Origin: Clostridium sp.
Lineage (GTDB): Bacteria > Bacillota > Clostridia > Clostridiales > Clostridiaceae
Length of the DNA stretch: 64,000 bases
Assembly (NCBI RefSeq): GCF_017888565.1
Contig: NZ_JAGHFX010000097.1
Span: 1-64,000, forward strand
Reading direction: 5' to 3'
The translations under genes were made by a program, and so were the position numbers. Positions 1 to 9,650 of the stretch are shown piece after piece; position 1 is the stretch's first letter; each line of letters starts with the position of its first letter. The notes under the pieces are model-generated. The model saw nothing but the letters and a program-made list of their open reading frames with translations. It had not been told where the DNA came from and did not search any database.

Positions 1-1
1 C

Positions 2-628
2 TATAATACACAGTATAGGGCATTAAGAAGAATTGGAGCTGATTATGGGAAAAATTTTTTGAAATTTATAAAAGATATTAAATTTCATGAAGGTATAAAT
101 TTTAAATTCACTCCAGTAAATGAGAAATTTTTAGTTACCCATGGACATCAAGCAGATCCAATTAATTCTGATTATTGGATGATATCAAGATTTCTAGTAA
201 GATATGTATGGAAGTTTCTAAATGGATTAGCAGGATTTAATGATCCAACAAGTCCAGCTAAAAACAATAAAAAGGGAAGTAAGGTTGATAGGAAACTTGA
301 AAAATGGACAAAAGAAAATAGTAAAATGATTCTTTGTGGACATACTCATAATAGTAGAATGCCAGGAACATTTGAACCACCATACTTTAATGATGGTTGT
401 TGTGTTTTACCATATGCAATGACAGCCATAGAAATAGAAAGTGGAAAAATATCTCTTATAAAGTGGAGTGTGGAATCACAAGAATCAGGAGTTCTTTGGG
501 CAAGAAGAAAAGTTATAACTGGGCCAGAAAATCTAGAAGATTACTTATTATGGGCAAGAAATGAGAGAATAAGAATGATAAATAAGGCTAAAGAAGGAAC
601 TGAAATTAAAATAGAAAATAAAAAATAA
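2..628 (+). CDS. Metallophosphoesterase, 5'-truncated by window edge
   Basis: C-terminal part of a calcineurin-like metallophosphoesterase. The frame is open from the first bases of the window with no stop, so the real start lies outside; the TTG at 59 is not convincing because coding sequence continues before it. Metal-binding motifs THGHQ (visible residues 46-50) and CGHTH (112-116) are the GH and GHTH signatures of this hydrolase family. The tail is hydrophilic and lysine-rich, so it looks cytoplasmic. A dipeptidase gene follows after 13 bases and a reductase after that, on the same strand, suggesting one operon. The substrate cannot be told from the sequence. Confidence 0.85.
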   Translation, partial: YNTQYRALRRIGADYGKNFLKFIKDIKFHEGINFKFTPVNEKFLVTHGHQADPINSDYWMISRFLVRYVWKFLNGLAGFNDPTSPAKNNKKGSKVDRKLEKWTKENSKMILCGHTHNSRMPGTFEPPYFNDGCCVLPYAMTAIEIESGKISLIKWSVESQESGVLWARRKVITGPENLEDYLLWARNERIRMINKAKEGTEIKIENKK

Positions 629-641
629 AGGAGAGATATAT

Positions 642-1574
642 ATGAACTCAATTGACTTACATTGTGATACTGCTAGTAGGTTATTATATGAAAATTTAAA
701 GCTTAAGGAAAGTATTTGCAAAGTTGATATAAAAAAATTGAAGGAAGCAAAAGCATTAGCACAGGTCTTTGCACATTTTATAGAATTAAATATAGTAGAT
801 AATCCATATTTAGAATTTAAAAGAATGCATGAAGTATTAATTAAAGAATTAAAAGAAAATTATAATGATATTGAAGTAGTAACAAATTTAAAAGAGTTAG
901 AAAGAGTAAATAATAAAGGGAAAGTAGGGGCCTTATTATCAATAGAAGAAGGTGAAGTATTAGAAGGAAAAGTTGAAAGAGTAAAAGAAGTTTATGATAT
1001 GGGAATAAGATTCATAACATTAACATGGAATTTTCCAAATAGTATAGGCTATCCAAATGCAGGATATAGATATAAAGATAATGGTTTAACTGATAAAGGA
1101 AAAGAAATAGTTAATGAGATGGAGAGGATTGGAATAATACCTGATTGTTCCCACTTATCAGATGGGGGATTTTATGATCTAGTAGATATATGCAAGAAGC
1201 CTTTCATTGCAACTCATTCTAATGCAAGATATATTACTAATCATTCAAGAAATTTAACAGATGATATGATAGTTAAATTAGCTAATAAAGGTGGCGTTAT
1301 GGGATTAAATTTCTGTGCACCATTTTTAGGCAAAGAAAAGGTTCCTACAATTGAATCCATGATATCACATATTAAACATATAAGGAATATTGGAGGTATA
1401 GATATACTTTCACTGGGAACAGATTTTGATGGAATTGAAAATGAAGTAGAAATTAGAAATATTGGAGAAATAGGAAAGCTTAGAGATGCTTTAATAAAAG
1501 AAAAATTTACAAATTCAGAAATTGATAAGATATTCTTTAAAAATATAAAAAGAGTAATTAAAGAATGTTTATAA
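642..1574 (+). CDS. Membrane dipeptidase family (peptidase M19)
   Basis: Zinc dipeptidase of family M19 (renal dipeptidase type), which hydrolyses dipeptides; 310 residues is the normal bacterial length. Metal-binding residues are visible: H7-x-D9 in the N-terminal LHCDT, a glutamate in SIEEGE near residue 108, and histidines in CSHLSD and ATHSNAR in the second half. No signal peptide or membrane segment, so it is probably cytoplasmic despite the family name. GGAGAG ribosome binding site lies 7 bases before the ATG. It sits between a phosphoesterase and an SDR reductase with short gaps, likely cotranscribed. Physiological substrate unknown. Confidence 0.9.
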   Translation: MNSIDLHCDTASRLLYENLKLKESICKVDIKKLKEAKALAQVFAHFIELNIVDNPYLEFKRMHEVLIKELKENYNDIEVVTNLKELERVNNKGKVGALLSIEEGEVLEGKVERVKEVYDMGIRFITLTWNFPNSIGYPNAGYRYKDNGLTDKGKEIVNEMERIGIIPDCSHLSDGGFYDLVDICKKPFIATHSNARYITNHSRNLTDDMIVKLANKGGVMGLNFCAPFLGKEKVPTIESMISHIKHIRNIGGIDILSLGTDFDGIENEVEIRNIGEIGKLRDALIKEKFTNSEIDKIFFKNIKRVIKECL

Positions 1575-1600
1575 TATAAATTGAAAACTAGGAGAAAAAG

Positions 1601-2344
1601 ATGGAAAACTTACAAGGGAAAATAGCCTTAGTTACAGGCGCATCACGTGGTATTGGAAAAGCAATAGCCATTGAATTAGCCAAAGAAGGGGCAACGGTGA
1701 TAATAAATTATTCAAAAGATGATAAGGGTGCAGAAACTACATTAGCAGAAATAATTGCATTAGGAGGATATGGTAAGTTATATAAGTGTAATGTATCTGA
1801 TTATGATATGTGTAAAGAGATGATTGACTATATTATAGAATCCTTTGGTAAAATAGATATATTAGTAAATAATGCAGGAATATCTACTATAGGGTTATTT
1901 ATGGATACCTCAAAAGATGATATCGATAATGTTATGGGTGTAAATATCCTTGGAGCTATGTACTTAAGTAAACATGCACTTACGCATATGATTTCTAAAG
2001 GAAAAGGAAATATAATTAATATTTCCTCTATATGGGGGGATGTTGGTGCTTCATGTGAAGTAGTATATTCTAGTTCTAAAGGTGCAATAAACTTGTTTAC
2101 TAAATCACTTGCTAAGGAAGTTGCTCCAATGGGAGTAAGGGTTAATGCAATTGCGCCAGGGGTAATTAATACAGAAATGAATTCCTTTTTATGTGAAGAT
2201 GAAAAGAATGAACTAGAAGAGGAAATACCAATGGGGAGATTTGGAGAAGCTGATGAAATTGGAAAATTAGTAGCTTTTATATGTAATGATTCATGTAAGT
2301 ATTTAACTGGGCAAGTAATAAAAGTCGATGGAGGACTTATTTAG
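1601..2344 (+). CDS. SDR family NAD(P)-dependent reductase
   Basis: Classical short-chain dehydrogenase/reductase, 247 residues. The cofactor motif TGASRGIG is at 12-19, NNAG at 90-93, a catalytic Ser in the ISS segment near 142-143, and the catalytic YxxxK pair at Tyr156 and Lys160. It resembles FabG-type 3-oxoacyl-ACP reductases. Related Firmicute proteins include YmfI, which reduces the 5-aminopentanone modification on elongation factor P, so that role is possible but not shown here: no fatty-acid genes and no efp lie nearby. Last gene of the three-gene run beginning at the window edge; a strong hairpin terminator follows. Confidence 0.85.
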   Translation: MENLQGKIALVTGASRGIGKAIAIELAKEGATVIINYSKDDKGAETTLAEIIALGGYGKLYKCNVSDYDMCKEMIDYIIESFGKIDILVNNAGISTIGLFMDTSKDDIDNVMGVNILGAMYLSKHALTHMISKGKGNIINISSIWGDVGASCEVVYSSSKGAINLFTKSLAKEVAPMGVRVNAIAPGVINTEMNSFLCEDEKNELEEEIPMGRFGEADEIGKLVAFICNDSCKYLTGQVIKVDGGLI

Positions 2345-2380
2345 AATTAATAATAGACAACAATTAAAATTTTAATTTAA

Positions 2381-2420
2381 AAATGTCTTTAATCAAGTAA
2401 AATCAATGGTTTAAAAGGGG
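2381..2420 (+). repeat. Dispersed 40-nt intergenic repeat, copy 1
   Basis: This segment is 36/40 identical to the reverse complement of 48402-48441. Differences are at unit positions 4, 13, 14 and 38. Copy 1 runs into the 5' arm of the terminator after the SDR gene. No reading frame is shared, so it is an intergenic element of unknown role. The rest of the 306-base gap up to 2650 is AT-rich and I see no gene in it. Confidence 0.7.
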
Positions 2421-2445
2421 GTCGCGAAACGCGACTCCTTTTACA
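2413..2445 (+). terminator. Intrinsic terminator after SDR operon
   Basis: Hairpin with arms 2413-2426 and 2430-2442 around an AAA loop. The stem top is GTCGCG/CGCGAC and its base is A-rich against TTTT, so it could work in both directions. The GC content of the stem stands out from the surroundings. Confidence 0.85.
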
Positions 2446-2650
2446 AAATAAGATATTAACTTTTTAAGGCAATAAAGCTTACTTGAAATTGAATAAATTT
2501 TACATTAAATAGATTTCTTAGATTGAGCCTTTTACTAATAATCAGATTATCATATGTATTTTATAATTTTACTAATATAAGTTCATTTTAAATAAAAATT
2601 ATATGTTAAAGTGATATTCAATATTATAAGTCAATATGGAAAATAGATAA

Positions 2651-3049
2651 TTATTTTTTATATTTCTTATATATTTTATTAATTACTATTATAATAATTT
2701 TTATAAGTAAATAGATAAGAAATATATATATGAAACCATATAAACCATAAGCAATATCAGCAAATTCCATATTACCTCTATTTGTTAGTTTTTGTTGTAT
2801 TTCGATAGCAAAAACTATAACTATCATAACTGTTAAGGTATATATAAAAGATATTGCAGTAATGCTATATTTTGCAAGTTTTTTAAAGGAAATTTGTGTT
2901 ACTCCAAATATAACTATTCCGATTAAAGCCATAAATATAAAGTGAAGTTGCTTATCATTTAATGAATATCCAGCGATGCTTATAATATCTAAAACTTTAT
3001 CATGTAAGTCATTAATGATGTTAGCTATTAATTTTAGTATTTCTACCAT
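2651..3049 (-). CDS. Small VanZ-like integral membrane protein
   Basis: Hypothetical membrane protein of 132 residues with about three to four hydrophobic segments (roughly 33-52, 60-85 and 105-125). The pattern NDKQLHF at the first segment and EIQQKLTNRG followed by FADIAYGLYG later resembles the VanZ-like signature (DK..HF ... E..Q....R.....D...N..G), so it is probably a divergent member. VanZ-like proteins are linked to envelope properties and teicoplanin tolerance in some species; no function can be assigned here. A GGGGGA ribosome binding site precedes the ATG. It stands alone on the reverse strand. Confidence 0.7.
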   Translation of the reverse strand: MVEILKLIANIINDLHDKVLDIISIAGYSLNDKQLHFIFMALIGIVIFGVTQISFKKLAKYSITAISFIYTLTVMIVIVFAIEIQQKLTNRGNMEFADIAYGLYGFIYIFLIYLLIKIIIIVINKIYKKYKK

Positions 3050-3283
3050 AGATATTCCCCCTAATTTGTTTTATCATTTATTATATCATTGAATATGGGA
3101 ATTTACTAATTATGAACACCAAGATATCTTAAATATAGATATCTTATATATAATGTTTATTTAAAGAAGGTTTACAGAATATTATAAATTAGATATAGTT
3201 TAATTAGTTAAAAGAAAATAATTAAAGGTAGATTTTATTAAGAGATAAAAATATAGCTCTTAAAAGAGAAAGGATTTAATAAT

Positions 3284-5479
3284 ATGGGAAAAGTATTAGT
3301 GCTAGCAGAAAAACCTTCTGTTGGTAGAGATATAGCAAAGGTTCTAAAAAGTAATCAAAATAAAGGATCATATATTGAAGGAAATAAGTATGTAATAACT
3401 TGGGCATTAGGGCATTTAGTTGGGCTTCAAGATCCGGAAGGATATGATGAAAAATATAAAACTTGGAGTATGGAAACTCTTCCAATGTTACCTAAGTATA
3501 TGAAGCTTTCAGTTTTAAAAAAGACATCAAAGCAATTTTATGAAGTAAAAAAGCTTTTAAATAGAACTGATATTGAAGAAATAGTAATAGCTACAGATGC
3601 TGGTAGAGAAGGTGAGCTTGTAGCAAGATGGATTATAGAAAAAGCAGGTGTTAAGAAGCCTATAAAAAGACTTTGGATATCATCTCAAACTGATAAGGCG
3701 ATTTTAGATGGATTTAAAAATTTAAAGCCAGGAAGCCAGTATGAAAATTTATATAAAGCAGCAGTATGTAGAGCAGAGGCTGATTGGATAGTTGGACTTA
3801 ATGCAACAAGAGCATTAACATGTAAATATAATGCACAGCTTTCAGCAGGAAGAGTACAATCTCCAACTTTAGCTATGATAGTTGATAGAGAAGATGAAAT
3901 AAAGAATTTTAAACCAAAAGACTTTTATACTATATCTGCAAAAGCAAATGGAATATCACTTCAATGGGTTAATAAAGATAATAATTTGAGGATTTTTAAT
4001 GAAGAAGCAGCAAATAAAATTTTAAATAATTTAAAAGGACATGATGCTAAAATAATATCTATAACAGAAACACCTAAAAAGAAGTTTTCTCCAGCTTTGT
4101 ATGATTTAACAGAGCTTCAGAGGGATGCAAATAAGATATGGGGATTTTCAGCAAAGCAAACTTTATCAATAATGCAAAGACTATATGAAAATCATAAGAT
4201 TTTAACATATCCAAGAACTGATTCTAGATATATATCTACAGATGTTGTTTCAACTATTCCAGAGAGATTAAAAGCAATATCTATTGGTGAATATAGAATG
4301 GCAGCTTCGGATATATTAAAAGGAAAAATAAATGCGAGTAAGAGTTTTGTAGATAACAACAAGGTTAGTGATCACCATGCTATTATACCAACAGAACAGA
4401 AGCCAAACTTAAGTAATTTAAGTTCAGAAGAAAAACATATATATGATCTTGTAGTTAAAAGATTTTTAAGCGTTTTAATGCCTCCTTTTGAATATATACA
4501 AACAAATATTAAAGCAGAAATAAATGGAGAAAGCCTTATTGCAAAGGGGCAAGTTATAAAATCAAAGGGATGGAAAGCTTTATATGATAAAGAAATAATA
4601 GATGATAATTCAAAAGAAGAGGATTTAAAAGACCAACTCCTTCCAAAGCTTAATAATGGGGATGTATTAAAGATAAACTCAGTAGATTTAAGTAAAGGTC
4701 AAACTAAGCCACCAGCTAGATTTAATGAAGGAACTCTTTTATCAGCTATGGAAAATCCACAAAAATATATCAGTGTAGATAAAGATTCTGCTAAAACATT
4801 AAATGAAACAGGTGGACTTGGAACTGTTGCAACTAGAGCAGATATAATCGAAAAATTATTTAATTCTTTTGTAATAGAAAAGAAAGGCAAAGAAATTGTA
4901 CCTACATCTAAGGGGAGACAACTTATAGATTTAGTTCCAAAAGAGCTTAAATCACCATTATTGACTGCAAAGTGGGAAAAGAAATTAGATGGAATAAGCA
5001 AAGGAAAAGAAGATTCTAATTTATTTATAAAAGAAATGAGAAATTATGCTATAGCTTTAATTGAAGCTATAAAAGGAACTGATAGTAAATTTATTCATGA
5101 TAATAAAACAGGTAAGAAGTGTCCTAATTGCGGCAAATATCTTTTAGAAGTAAAAGGCAAAAATGGAGTAATGAATGTTTGTCAAGATAGAGAATGTGGA
5201 TATAGAGAAAGCGTAAGTAGAAATACAAATGCAAGATGCCCAGAATGTAAAAAGAAACTAGAGCTTAGGGGACAAGGTGAAGGTAAAATATATGTTTGCA
5301 CAGGGGCAAATTGTAACTTTAGAGAAAAAGCATCACAATTTGAAAAGAGATTTGATAAAAATGCTAAGGTAGATAAAAAAGCAGTTAACAATATAATGAA
5401 AAAGATGAAAAAGGAAGCAGAAGAATTTAATAATAATCCTTTTGCGGCTCTTCTAGGTGAAATGAATTTAAAGAAGTAA
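3284..5479 (+). CDS. topB: DNA topoisomerase III
   Basis: Type IA topoisomerase that passes single strands to decatenate and relax DNA; 731 residues, usual for Firmicute TopB. The Toprim domain starts with the LAEKPSVGRD segment (8-17) and has the TDAGREGEL motif at 104-112. The catalytic tyrosine is Tyr309 in TYPRTDSRY. The C-terminus carries two four-cysteine zinc-ribbon units (about residues 612-685) and a lysine-rich tail. AAAGGA ribosome binding site before the ATG. Monocistronic, ending at a perfect 15-bp hairpin terminator. Confidence 0.96.
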   Translation: MGKVLVLAEKPSVGRDIAKVLKSNQNKGSYIEGNKYVITWALGHLVGLQDPEGYDEKYKTWSMETLPMLPKYMKLSVLKKTSKQFYEVKKLLNRTDIEEIVIATDAGREGELVARWIIEKAGVKKPIKRLWISSQTDKAILDGFKNLKPGSQYENLYKAAVCRAEADWIVGLNATRALTCKYNAQLSAGRVQSPTLAMIVDREDEIKNFKPKDFYTISAKANGISLQWVNKDNNLRIFNEEAANKILNNLKGHDAKIISITETPKKKFSPALYDLTELQRDANKIWGFSAKQTLSIMQRLYENHKILTYPRTDSRYISTDVVSTIPERLKAISIGEYRMAASDILKGKINASKSFVDNNKVSDHHAIIPTEQKPNLSNLSSEEKHIYDLVVKRFLSVLMPPFEYIQTNIKAEINGESLIAKGQVIKSKGWKALYDKEIIDDNSKEEDLKDQLLPKLNNGDVLKINSVDLSKGQTKPPARFNEGTLLSAMENPQKYISVDKDSAKTLNETGGLGTVATRADIIEKLFNSFVIEKKGKEIVPTSKGRQLIDLVPKELKSPLLTAKWEKKLDGISKGKEDSNLFIKEMRNYAIALIEAIKGTDSKFIHDNKTGKKCPNCGKYLLEVKGKNGVMNVCQDRECGYRESVSRNTNARCPECKKKLELRGQGEGKIYVCTGANCNFREKASQFEKRFDKNAKVDKKAVNNIMKKMKKEAEEFNNNPFAALLGEMNLKK

Positions 5480-5493
5480 TACAATAATAAAAG

Positions 5494-5533
5494 CAAAAGA
5501 AATAGGTAGAAATACTTATTTCTTTTGTTTTTA
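5494..5533 (+). terminator. Terminator of topB
   Basis: Perfect 15-bp stem (5494-5508 with 5513-5527, one G-T pair) capped by a GAAA tetraloop and followed by TTTTT. Confidence 0.92.
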
Positions 5534-5686
5534 ATAGAAAATAATTTTTTATAATAATTTTAGAATGTTTATACAAAATAATAATATATTTGCTGAAAAA
5601 TTTCTATGATAAACATAAAGTTATTTTCAGTTAAAATAAAAAACTTAACTTATGATAAAAATATAAGTACAAGGAGGGTGAAGAAG

Positions 5687-5824
5687 ATGGAAGTGAATAA
5701 ATTGGATTGCACATGTGGCAAATGTGGATATACTTTTGAGGAATTAAAAGATGAATGTTTAATAATATGTCCACACTGCAAAAAAATTAAAAAATTGCAG
5801 GATTTTAATTTAATAGAAGGTTAA
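5687..5824 (+). CDS. Zinc-ribbon microprotein (45 aa)
   Basis: The start is set by an excellent AAGGAGGG ribosome binding site at 5671-5678, giving a 45-residue protein rather than the longer open frame that begins at 5606. It has two CxxC pairs (C10xxC13 and C31xxC34) preceded by an extra Cys8, which is the pattern of a rubredoxin-like or zinc-ribbon fold. Cytoplasmic, with an acidic centre and lysine-rich end. It lies alone between topB and a convergent two-component system and shares a bidirectional terminator with it. Function unknown; metal binding is inferred from the cysteines. Confidence 0.75.
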   Translation: MEVNKLDCTCGKCGYTFEELKDECLIICPHCKKIKKLQDFNLIEG

Positions 5825-5830
5825 ATTATA

Positions 5831-5866
5831 AAGGATTGTATCAAAATAATTTTTGATACAATCCTT
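5831..5866. terminator. Bidirectional terminator between zinc-ribbon gene and histidine kinase
   Basis: Perfect 16-bp inverted repeat (5831-5846 with 5851-5866) around a TAAT loop, rich in A on one side and T on the other. Its last base overlaps the stop codon of the convergent histidine kinase gene. Confidence 0.92.
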
Positions 5867-7392
5867 TATATTATTTCTGAATCATCAGCTTTTTTTAATG
5901 TAAATTCAAATTTAACTCCGTCAGTTGTATTATTGAGTGAATAAGAACTTTCATGTAATGTTAAAATCCTCTTTACTATTGAAAGACCTAGACCATTACT
6001 ATTTTTAGAAGTTGTTCTAGCCTTATCAATCCTATAAAATTTAGTATATAAATTTTCTATTTCATCTTCAGGAATATAAGCGCCTTTATTTTCGATAGAA
6101 ATATTAACTAAGTCATTATTAGGAATTACTTCTACAATAACTTCTTTTCCACCAGGAGTATATTTAAGAGCATTACTTATAAGATTTGTAATTACTTGTT
6201 CTAATTGAAATACATCTCCAATTACATAACAGTATTCAAGATTTGTTTTTAATTCTAAGCTTATATTTTTTGAAGCAAATTCTAGGGAAAAGCTTTTAAT
6301 CAGCTTTTGAATAAGTCTAAGTATATTGAATTTTTCTAAAACTAAATCTATATCTCCGGATTCAAGCTTTGAAAGTTCTAACATATTAGTTACTAATTTA
6401 TTCATTTTATGTGATTCATCAATTATAGTATCAAGGTAAACTAATGCATCTTCACCAGTTGCAATTCCATCTTTAAGTCCTTCTGCATATCCTTCTATTA
6501 TTCCAATAGGTGTTTTTAAATCGTGAGAAACACTTGCTACAAAATCTTTCCTCATTTCTTCAAGCTTACGTTCCTTCTCGATATCTTCTTCTAATTTTTT
6601 ATTCTTTTGTTTTAAATCATCTAACGCATTTTCAAGTGTAGAGGATAAAAAATTTAATGTTGTAGCAAGATTACCAATTTCATCATCAGAATTTGCTTCA
6701 CATTTAATTGTAAAATCCATTGCAGACATTCTTTTTGCGACTTTATTTATATTTATTAATGGTTTAGAAATTAAATTAGCATATACAGATGATAAGAAAA
6801 TAGCAATTATACTAAAACCTAAAAGCAAATATCCATAAAACTCCTTAGTTACACCAGCAGCTTCATTTATAGGTTGCATTGATGAAACAGATACAATAAG
6901 AGAATCATTTTTAGAGTATAACGACATTGGAGATAAAATACCAATTTTCTTAGAATTACTTAGTTTATTTTCAAAAATGCTAGCTTGTGGGTTACCAGAA
7001 ATTAAAACTTGATTAATAAGATGTTTATCATTAATAAGCTCAGTACAAAATGCAGTTAAAACTTGAAAATCATCTGTATTTTTACCGTAATTTGGTATAA
7101 ATCTGATTTTGCCATCTAAAGAAAGAATAAGAGCTTTAGAATCAGTTTCTTGTTCAAATCTAATTAATGCCTCAGTTAAAAGAGTTTCATCGGTATAGTA
7201 AGAATTTAAAGTGCTAAATTTACTAGCTTCCTTAATCATCCCTTTTACTTTTCGATTTAAATAAAAATCTTCAAAAAATAGAATTTGAAATAGCATACTA
7301 AATATTAATAAAACAAATATTAATCCAAATGTTATTAAAAATAATTTTTTTGATATGTTAAAGTTATTTTTGTGCTTCAAATCTATATCCAC
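5866..7392 (-). CDS. Two-component sensor histidine kinase (HAMP, HisKA, HATPase)
   Basis: Membrane sensor kinase, 508 residues. TM1 at about 17-39, an extracytoplasmic sensor region to about 185, TM2 at 186-208, HAMP at about 208-260, HisKA with phospho-accepting His290 in SVSHDLKTP, then HATPase_c with the NLISNALKYTPGG N-box. The start is a GTG inside the end of the response-regulator gene (29-base overlap), with AGAGGAA directly before it; a TTG four codons later is an alternative. The overlap shows translational coupling with the regulator. The signal is unknown; architecture resembles envelope-stress or antibiotic-sensing kinases. Confidence 0.92.
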   Translation of the reverse strand: MDIDLKHKNNFNISKKLFLITFGLIFVLLIFSMLFQILFFEDFYLNRKVKGMIKEASKFSTLNSYYTDETLLTEALIRFEQETDSKALILSLDGKIRFIPNYGKNTDDFQVLTAFCTELINDKHLINQVLISGNPQASIFENKLSNSKKIGILSPMSLYSKNDSLIVSVSSMQPINEAAGVTKEFYGYLLLGFSIIAIFLSSVYANLISKPLININKVAKRMSAMDFTIKCEANSDDEIGNLATTLNFLSSTLENALDDLKQKNKKLEEDIEKERKLEEMRKDFVASVSHDLKTPIGIIEGYAEGLKDGIATGEDALVYLDTIIDESHKMNKLVTNMLELSKLESGDIDLVLEKFNILRLIQKLIKSFSLEFASKNISLELKTNLEYCYVIGDVFQLEQVITNLISNALKYTPGGKEVIVEVIPNNDLVNISIENKGAYIPEDEIENLYTKFYRIDKARTTSKNSNGLGLSIVKRILTLHESSYSLNNTTDGVKFEFTLKKADDSEII

Positions 7393-8038
7393 TTCCTCTA
7401 ACTGTAACTATATAAGATGCTTTGTCTCCAAGCTTTTCTCTAAGTCTTTTTATATTTGTATCAACAGTTCTTAAATCTCCATAGTAATCTAATCCCCATA
7501 CATTATCTAATATAGTATCTCTAGATAGAGCGATTCCTTCATTATCAGATAAATAGGATAAAAGTTCAAATTCTTTTGGGGAAAGATTTATAACTTCATT
7601 GTTTACCTTAACTTCATGAGATAATTTATTTATAGTTAAACCATCATATTCATTTAAACCAGAAAATGTATCTTCAGAAGTTCTTTTAAGTAAAGCTTTT
7701 ACTTTTGCTATTAGTATTTTAGGTGAAAAAGGTTTGGTTATATAATCATCAGCGCCCATTTCATAACCAAACAATTTATCTTCTTCCTGACCTTTAGCAG
7801 TTAATAATATAACAGGTACTGTAGAAACCTTTCTTATCATTTCTAAAACTGTAATTCCATCGACCTTTGGCATCATTATATCTAATATAACTAGATCTAT
7901 TTTATTACTAATAAAATAATTAAGGCCTTCATCTCCATCAGCTGCTTCTATAATATTAAATTTTTCTTTTAAAAAATAATCTCTTAGTAAAAATCTAATA
8001 CGAGTTTCATCTTCTATTAATAAAATGTTTTTTTGCAT
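7364..8038 (-). CDS. OmpR/PhoB-family response regulator
   Basis: DNA-binding response regulator of 224 residues. The receiver domain (about 1-118) has the acidic pair E9/D10, phospho-acceptor Asp53 in LVILDIMMP, and the conserved Lys in TKPF near residue 103. The C-terminal winged helix (about 130-222) has the ELLSYL and TVDTNIKRLREKLG segments typical of OmpR-type regulators. GGGAGGG ribosome binding site precedes the ATG. It is first in an overlapping operon with the sensor kinase. No adjacent transporter or target gene reveals its regulon. Confidence 0.94.
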   Translation of the reverse strand: MQKNILLIEDETRIRFLLRDYFLKEKFNIIEAADGDEGLNYFISNKIDLVILDIMMPKVDGITVLEMIRKVSTVPVILLTAKGQEEDKLFGYEMGADDYITKPFSPKILIAKVKALLKRTSEDTFSGLNEYDGLTINKLSHEVKVNNEVINLSPKEFELLSYLSDNEGIALSRDTILDNVWGLDYYGDLRTVDTNIKRLREKLGDKASYIVTVRGSGYRFEAQK

Positions 8039-8395
8039 AAAACCCTCCCTATTATGAAATCTTTAATATAATTATAAATGTCAATACTTATGAGGTAAAG
8101 ATTAATTGCGTAAATTAAATAAAAAGTAATATTTACTTAACTATAAAACGAATTATATTTTAATATTAATAAATAGTATTAATATTAGAAAAGTTTTCAT
8201 AAAAATAAATAAAGATAGACTTTGATTATAATTATTTTATTTGAGTATTTATAAATAGTAAGTAATTATTTGATTTAAAAAGACTAATAATGTAGATTCT
8301 TAGTTGAAACATATATATAATTATAGTATTGTATTTAGAATATAGTCATATTATATTTTTAATAATCAAGTAGTATGAAGAATGGGTGGATTAAT
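8039..8395. other. Divergent intergenic region
   Basis: This AT-rich gap separates the response regulator (reverse) from the M16 peptidase (forward), so it should hold both promoters. The only clear structure is a 10-bp inverted repeat, 8162-8171 with 8177-8186, around AAATAG-like sequence. I see no gene. Confidence 0.5.
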
Positions 8396-9634
8396 ATGTT
8401 TAAATTGAATTTTGATGTTGAAAGACATTTTTTAGATAATGGATTAGAAGTTATAACAATAAAAAAAGATACAAAAATATCAGCTATAAATGTTGGGATT
8501 AAGGTTGGATCACTTTATGAAAATATGAATGAAAAGGGAATTTCTCACTTTATAGAACATATGTTATTTAAGGGAACCAAAAAAAGAAGTTATGAAGAAT
8601 TAAATGATGAGCTAGAGTTTTTAGGGGGAGAGTATAATGCATATACAGATTATACATCTACAGTATATACTATAAGCTGTTTGGAAGAGGAATTTAAAAA
8701 TGCTATAGAAATTTTAGGAGATATGATTATAAATCCTTCATTTAACAAGGCAGAATTAGAGAAGGAAAGAGGCGTAATACTTGCAGAAATGAGAACTAGC
8801 AAAGATGATGTTGAAGATTTAAGCTTTAAAAGAACAAACGAAGTAGCATTTAATAAAAGTCCATTAAAATATGATGTTGCAGGTATTGAAGCAAATGTAA
8901 GAAATTATAATAGAGATGATTTGACTAATTTTTATAAGAAGCATTATATTCCAAATAACGCTTTAGTTACAGTAGTCTCTTCATATAATCATGAAGAAGC
9001 ATTGAGTGAAGTAAAAAAGATTTTTGAGGGATGGAAACCTGGAGAAAAAATTAAAAAGAATGTTTTAGAAGAAAAGAATATATGTAAGTCTATAACAACA
9101 ACTAAATCTAATATAGAGCAAAATACAATAGTTTATTTATATACTTTCTATAATTTAAATAGAGATTTAGAACTTCCTCTTAGAATTTTAAATCATAGAT
9201 TAGGAGAAAGCTCTAATTCACTTCTATTTAGAGAAGTTAGAGAAAAAAGAGGACTTGCATATGATATTTATACGAGTATAGATATGACTAATAGTGTTAA
9301 GACTTTATATATCTATACAGCAGTTGGAGAAGAAGATTTGGATGCAGCTGTAAGAGCAATAAATGAAACAATATCTGGAGTTAAAAGCGGAAGTTTATCA
9401 ATTGGTGAAAGGGATTTAGAGCTTATGAAAAAAGTTCATAAAACAGCTGTTATTTCGACTTTAGAAGATCCTTCGGAGCTATGTAATTATATGCTTCATC
9501 AAGGATTAGATGGAGAGGACTTACATGAATTTGTTAAGGATATGGAAAAGCTACATTATCTTGATATAAATAAAATTCAAGAAGTTGCTAGAGAAGTTTT
9601 AAGTAATCCAACAATTCATATATTAAAATCTTAA
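8396..9634 (+). CDS. M16 family zinc peptidase (insulinase/MPP type)
   Basis: Metallopeptidase of the insulinase/processing-peptidase family, 412 residues from the ATG at 8396, which has GGGTGG before it; an ATG at 8375 has no ribosome binding site. The inverted zinc motif HFIEH is at 51-55 with the distal glutamate region ELEKERGVILAEM further on, so the enzyme should be active. The second half is the non-catalytic M16 domain. Cytoplasmic, no signal peptide. Clostridial relatives (PqqL/YmxG-like) have unclear substrates. RecX follows after 16 bases, suggesting cotranscription. Confidence 0.93.
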   Translation: MFKLNFDVERHFLDNGLEVITIKKDTKISAINVGIKVGSLYENMNEKGISHFIEHMLFKGTKKRSYEELNDELEFLGGEYNAYTDYTSTVYTISCLEEEFKNAIEILGDMIINPSFNKAELEKERGVILAEMRTSKDDVEDLSFKRTNEVAFNKSPLKYDVAGIEANVRNYNRDDLTNFYKKHYIPNNALVTVVSSYNHEEALSEVKKIFEGWKPGEKIKKNVLEEKNICKSITTTKSNIEQNTIVYLYTFYNLNRDLELPLRILNHRLGESSNSLLFREVREKRGLAYDIYTSIDMTNSVKTLYIYTAVGEEDLDAAVRAINETISGVKSGSLSIGERDLELMKKVHKTAVISTLEDPSELCNYMLHQGLDGEDLHEFVKDMEKLHYLDINKIQEVAREVLSNPTIHILKS

Positions 9635-9650
9635 AATATTGGAGATAATT

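Noticed and set aside
4699..5496. Reverse-strand open frames inside topB
   Set aside because: They lack ribosome binding sites and plausible protein composition, and lie opposite conserved TopB domains; shadows of the real gene.
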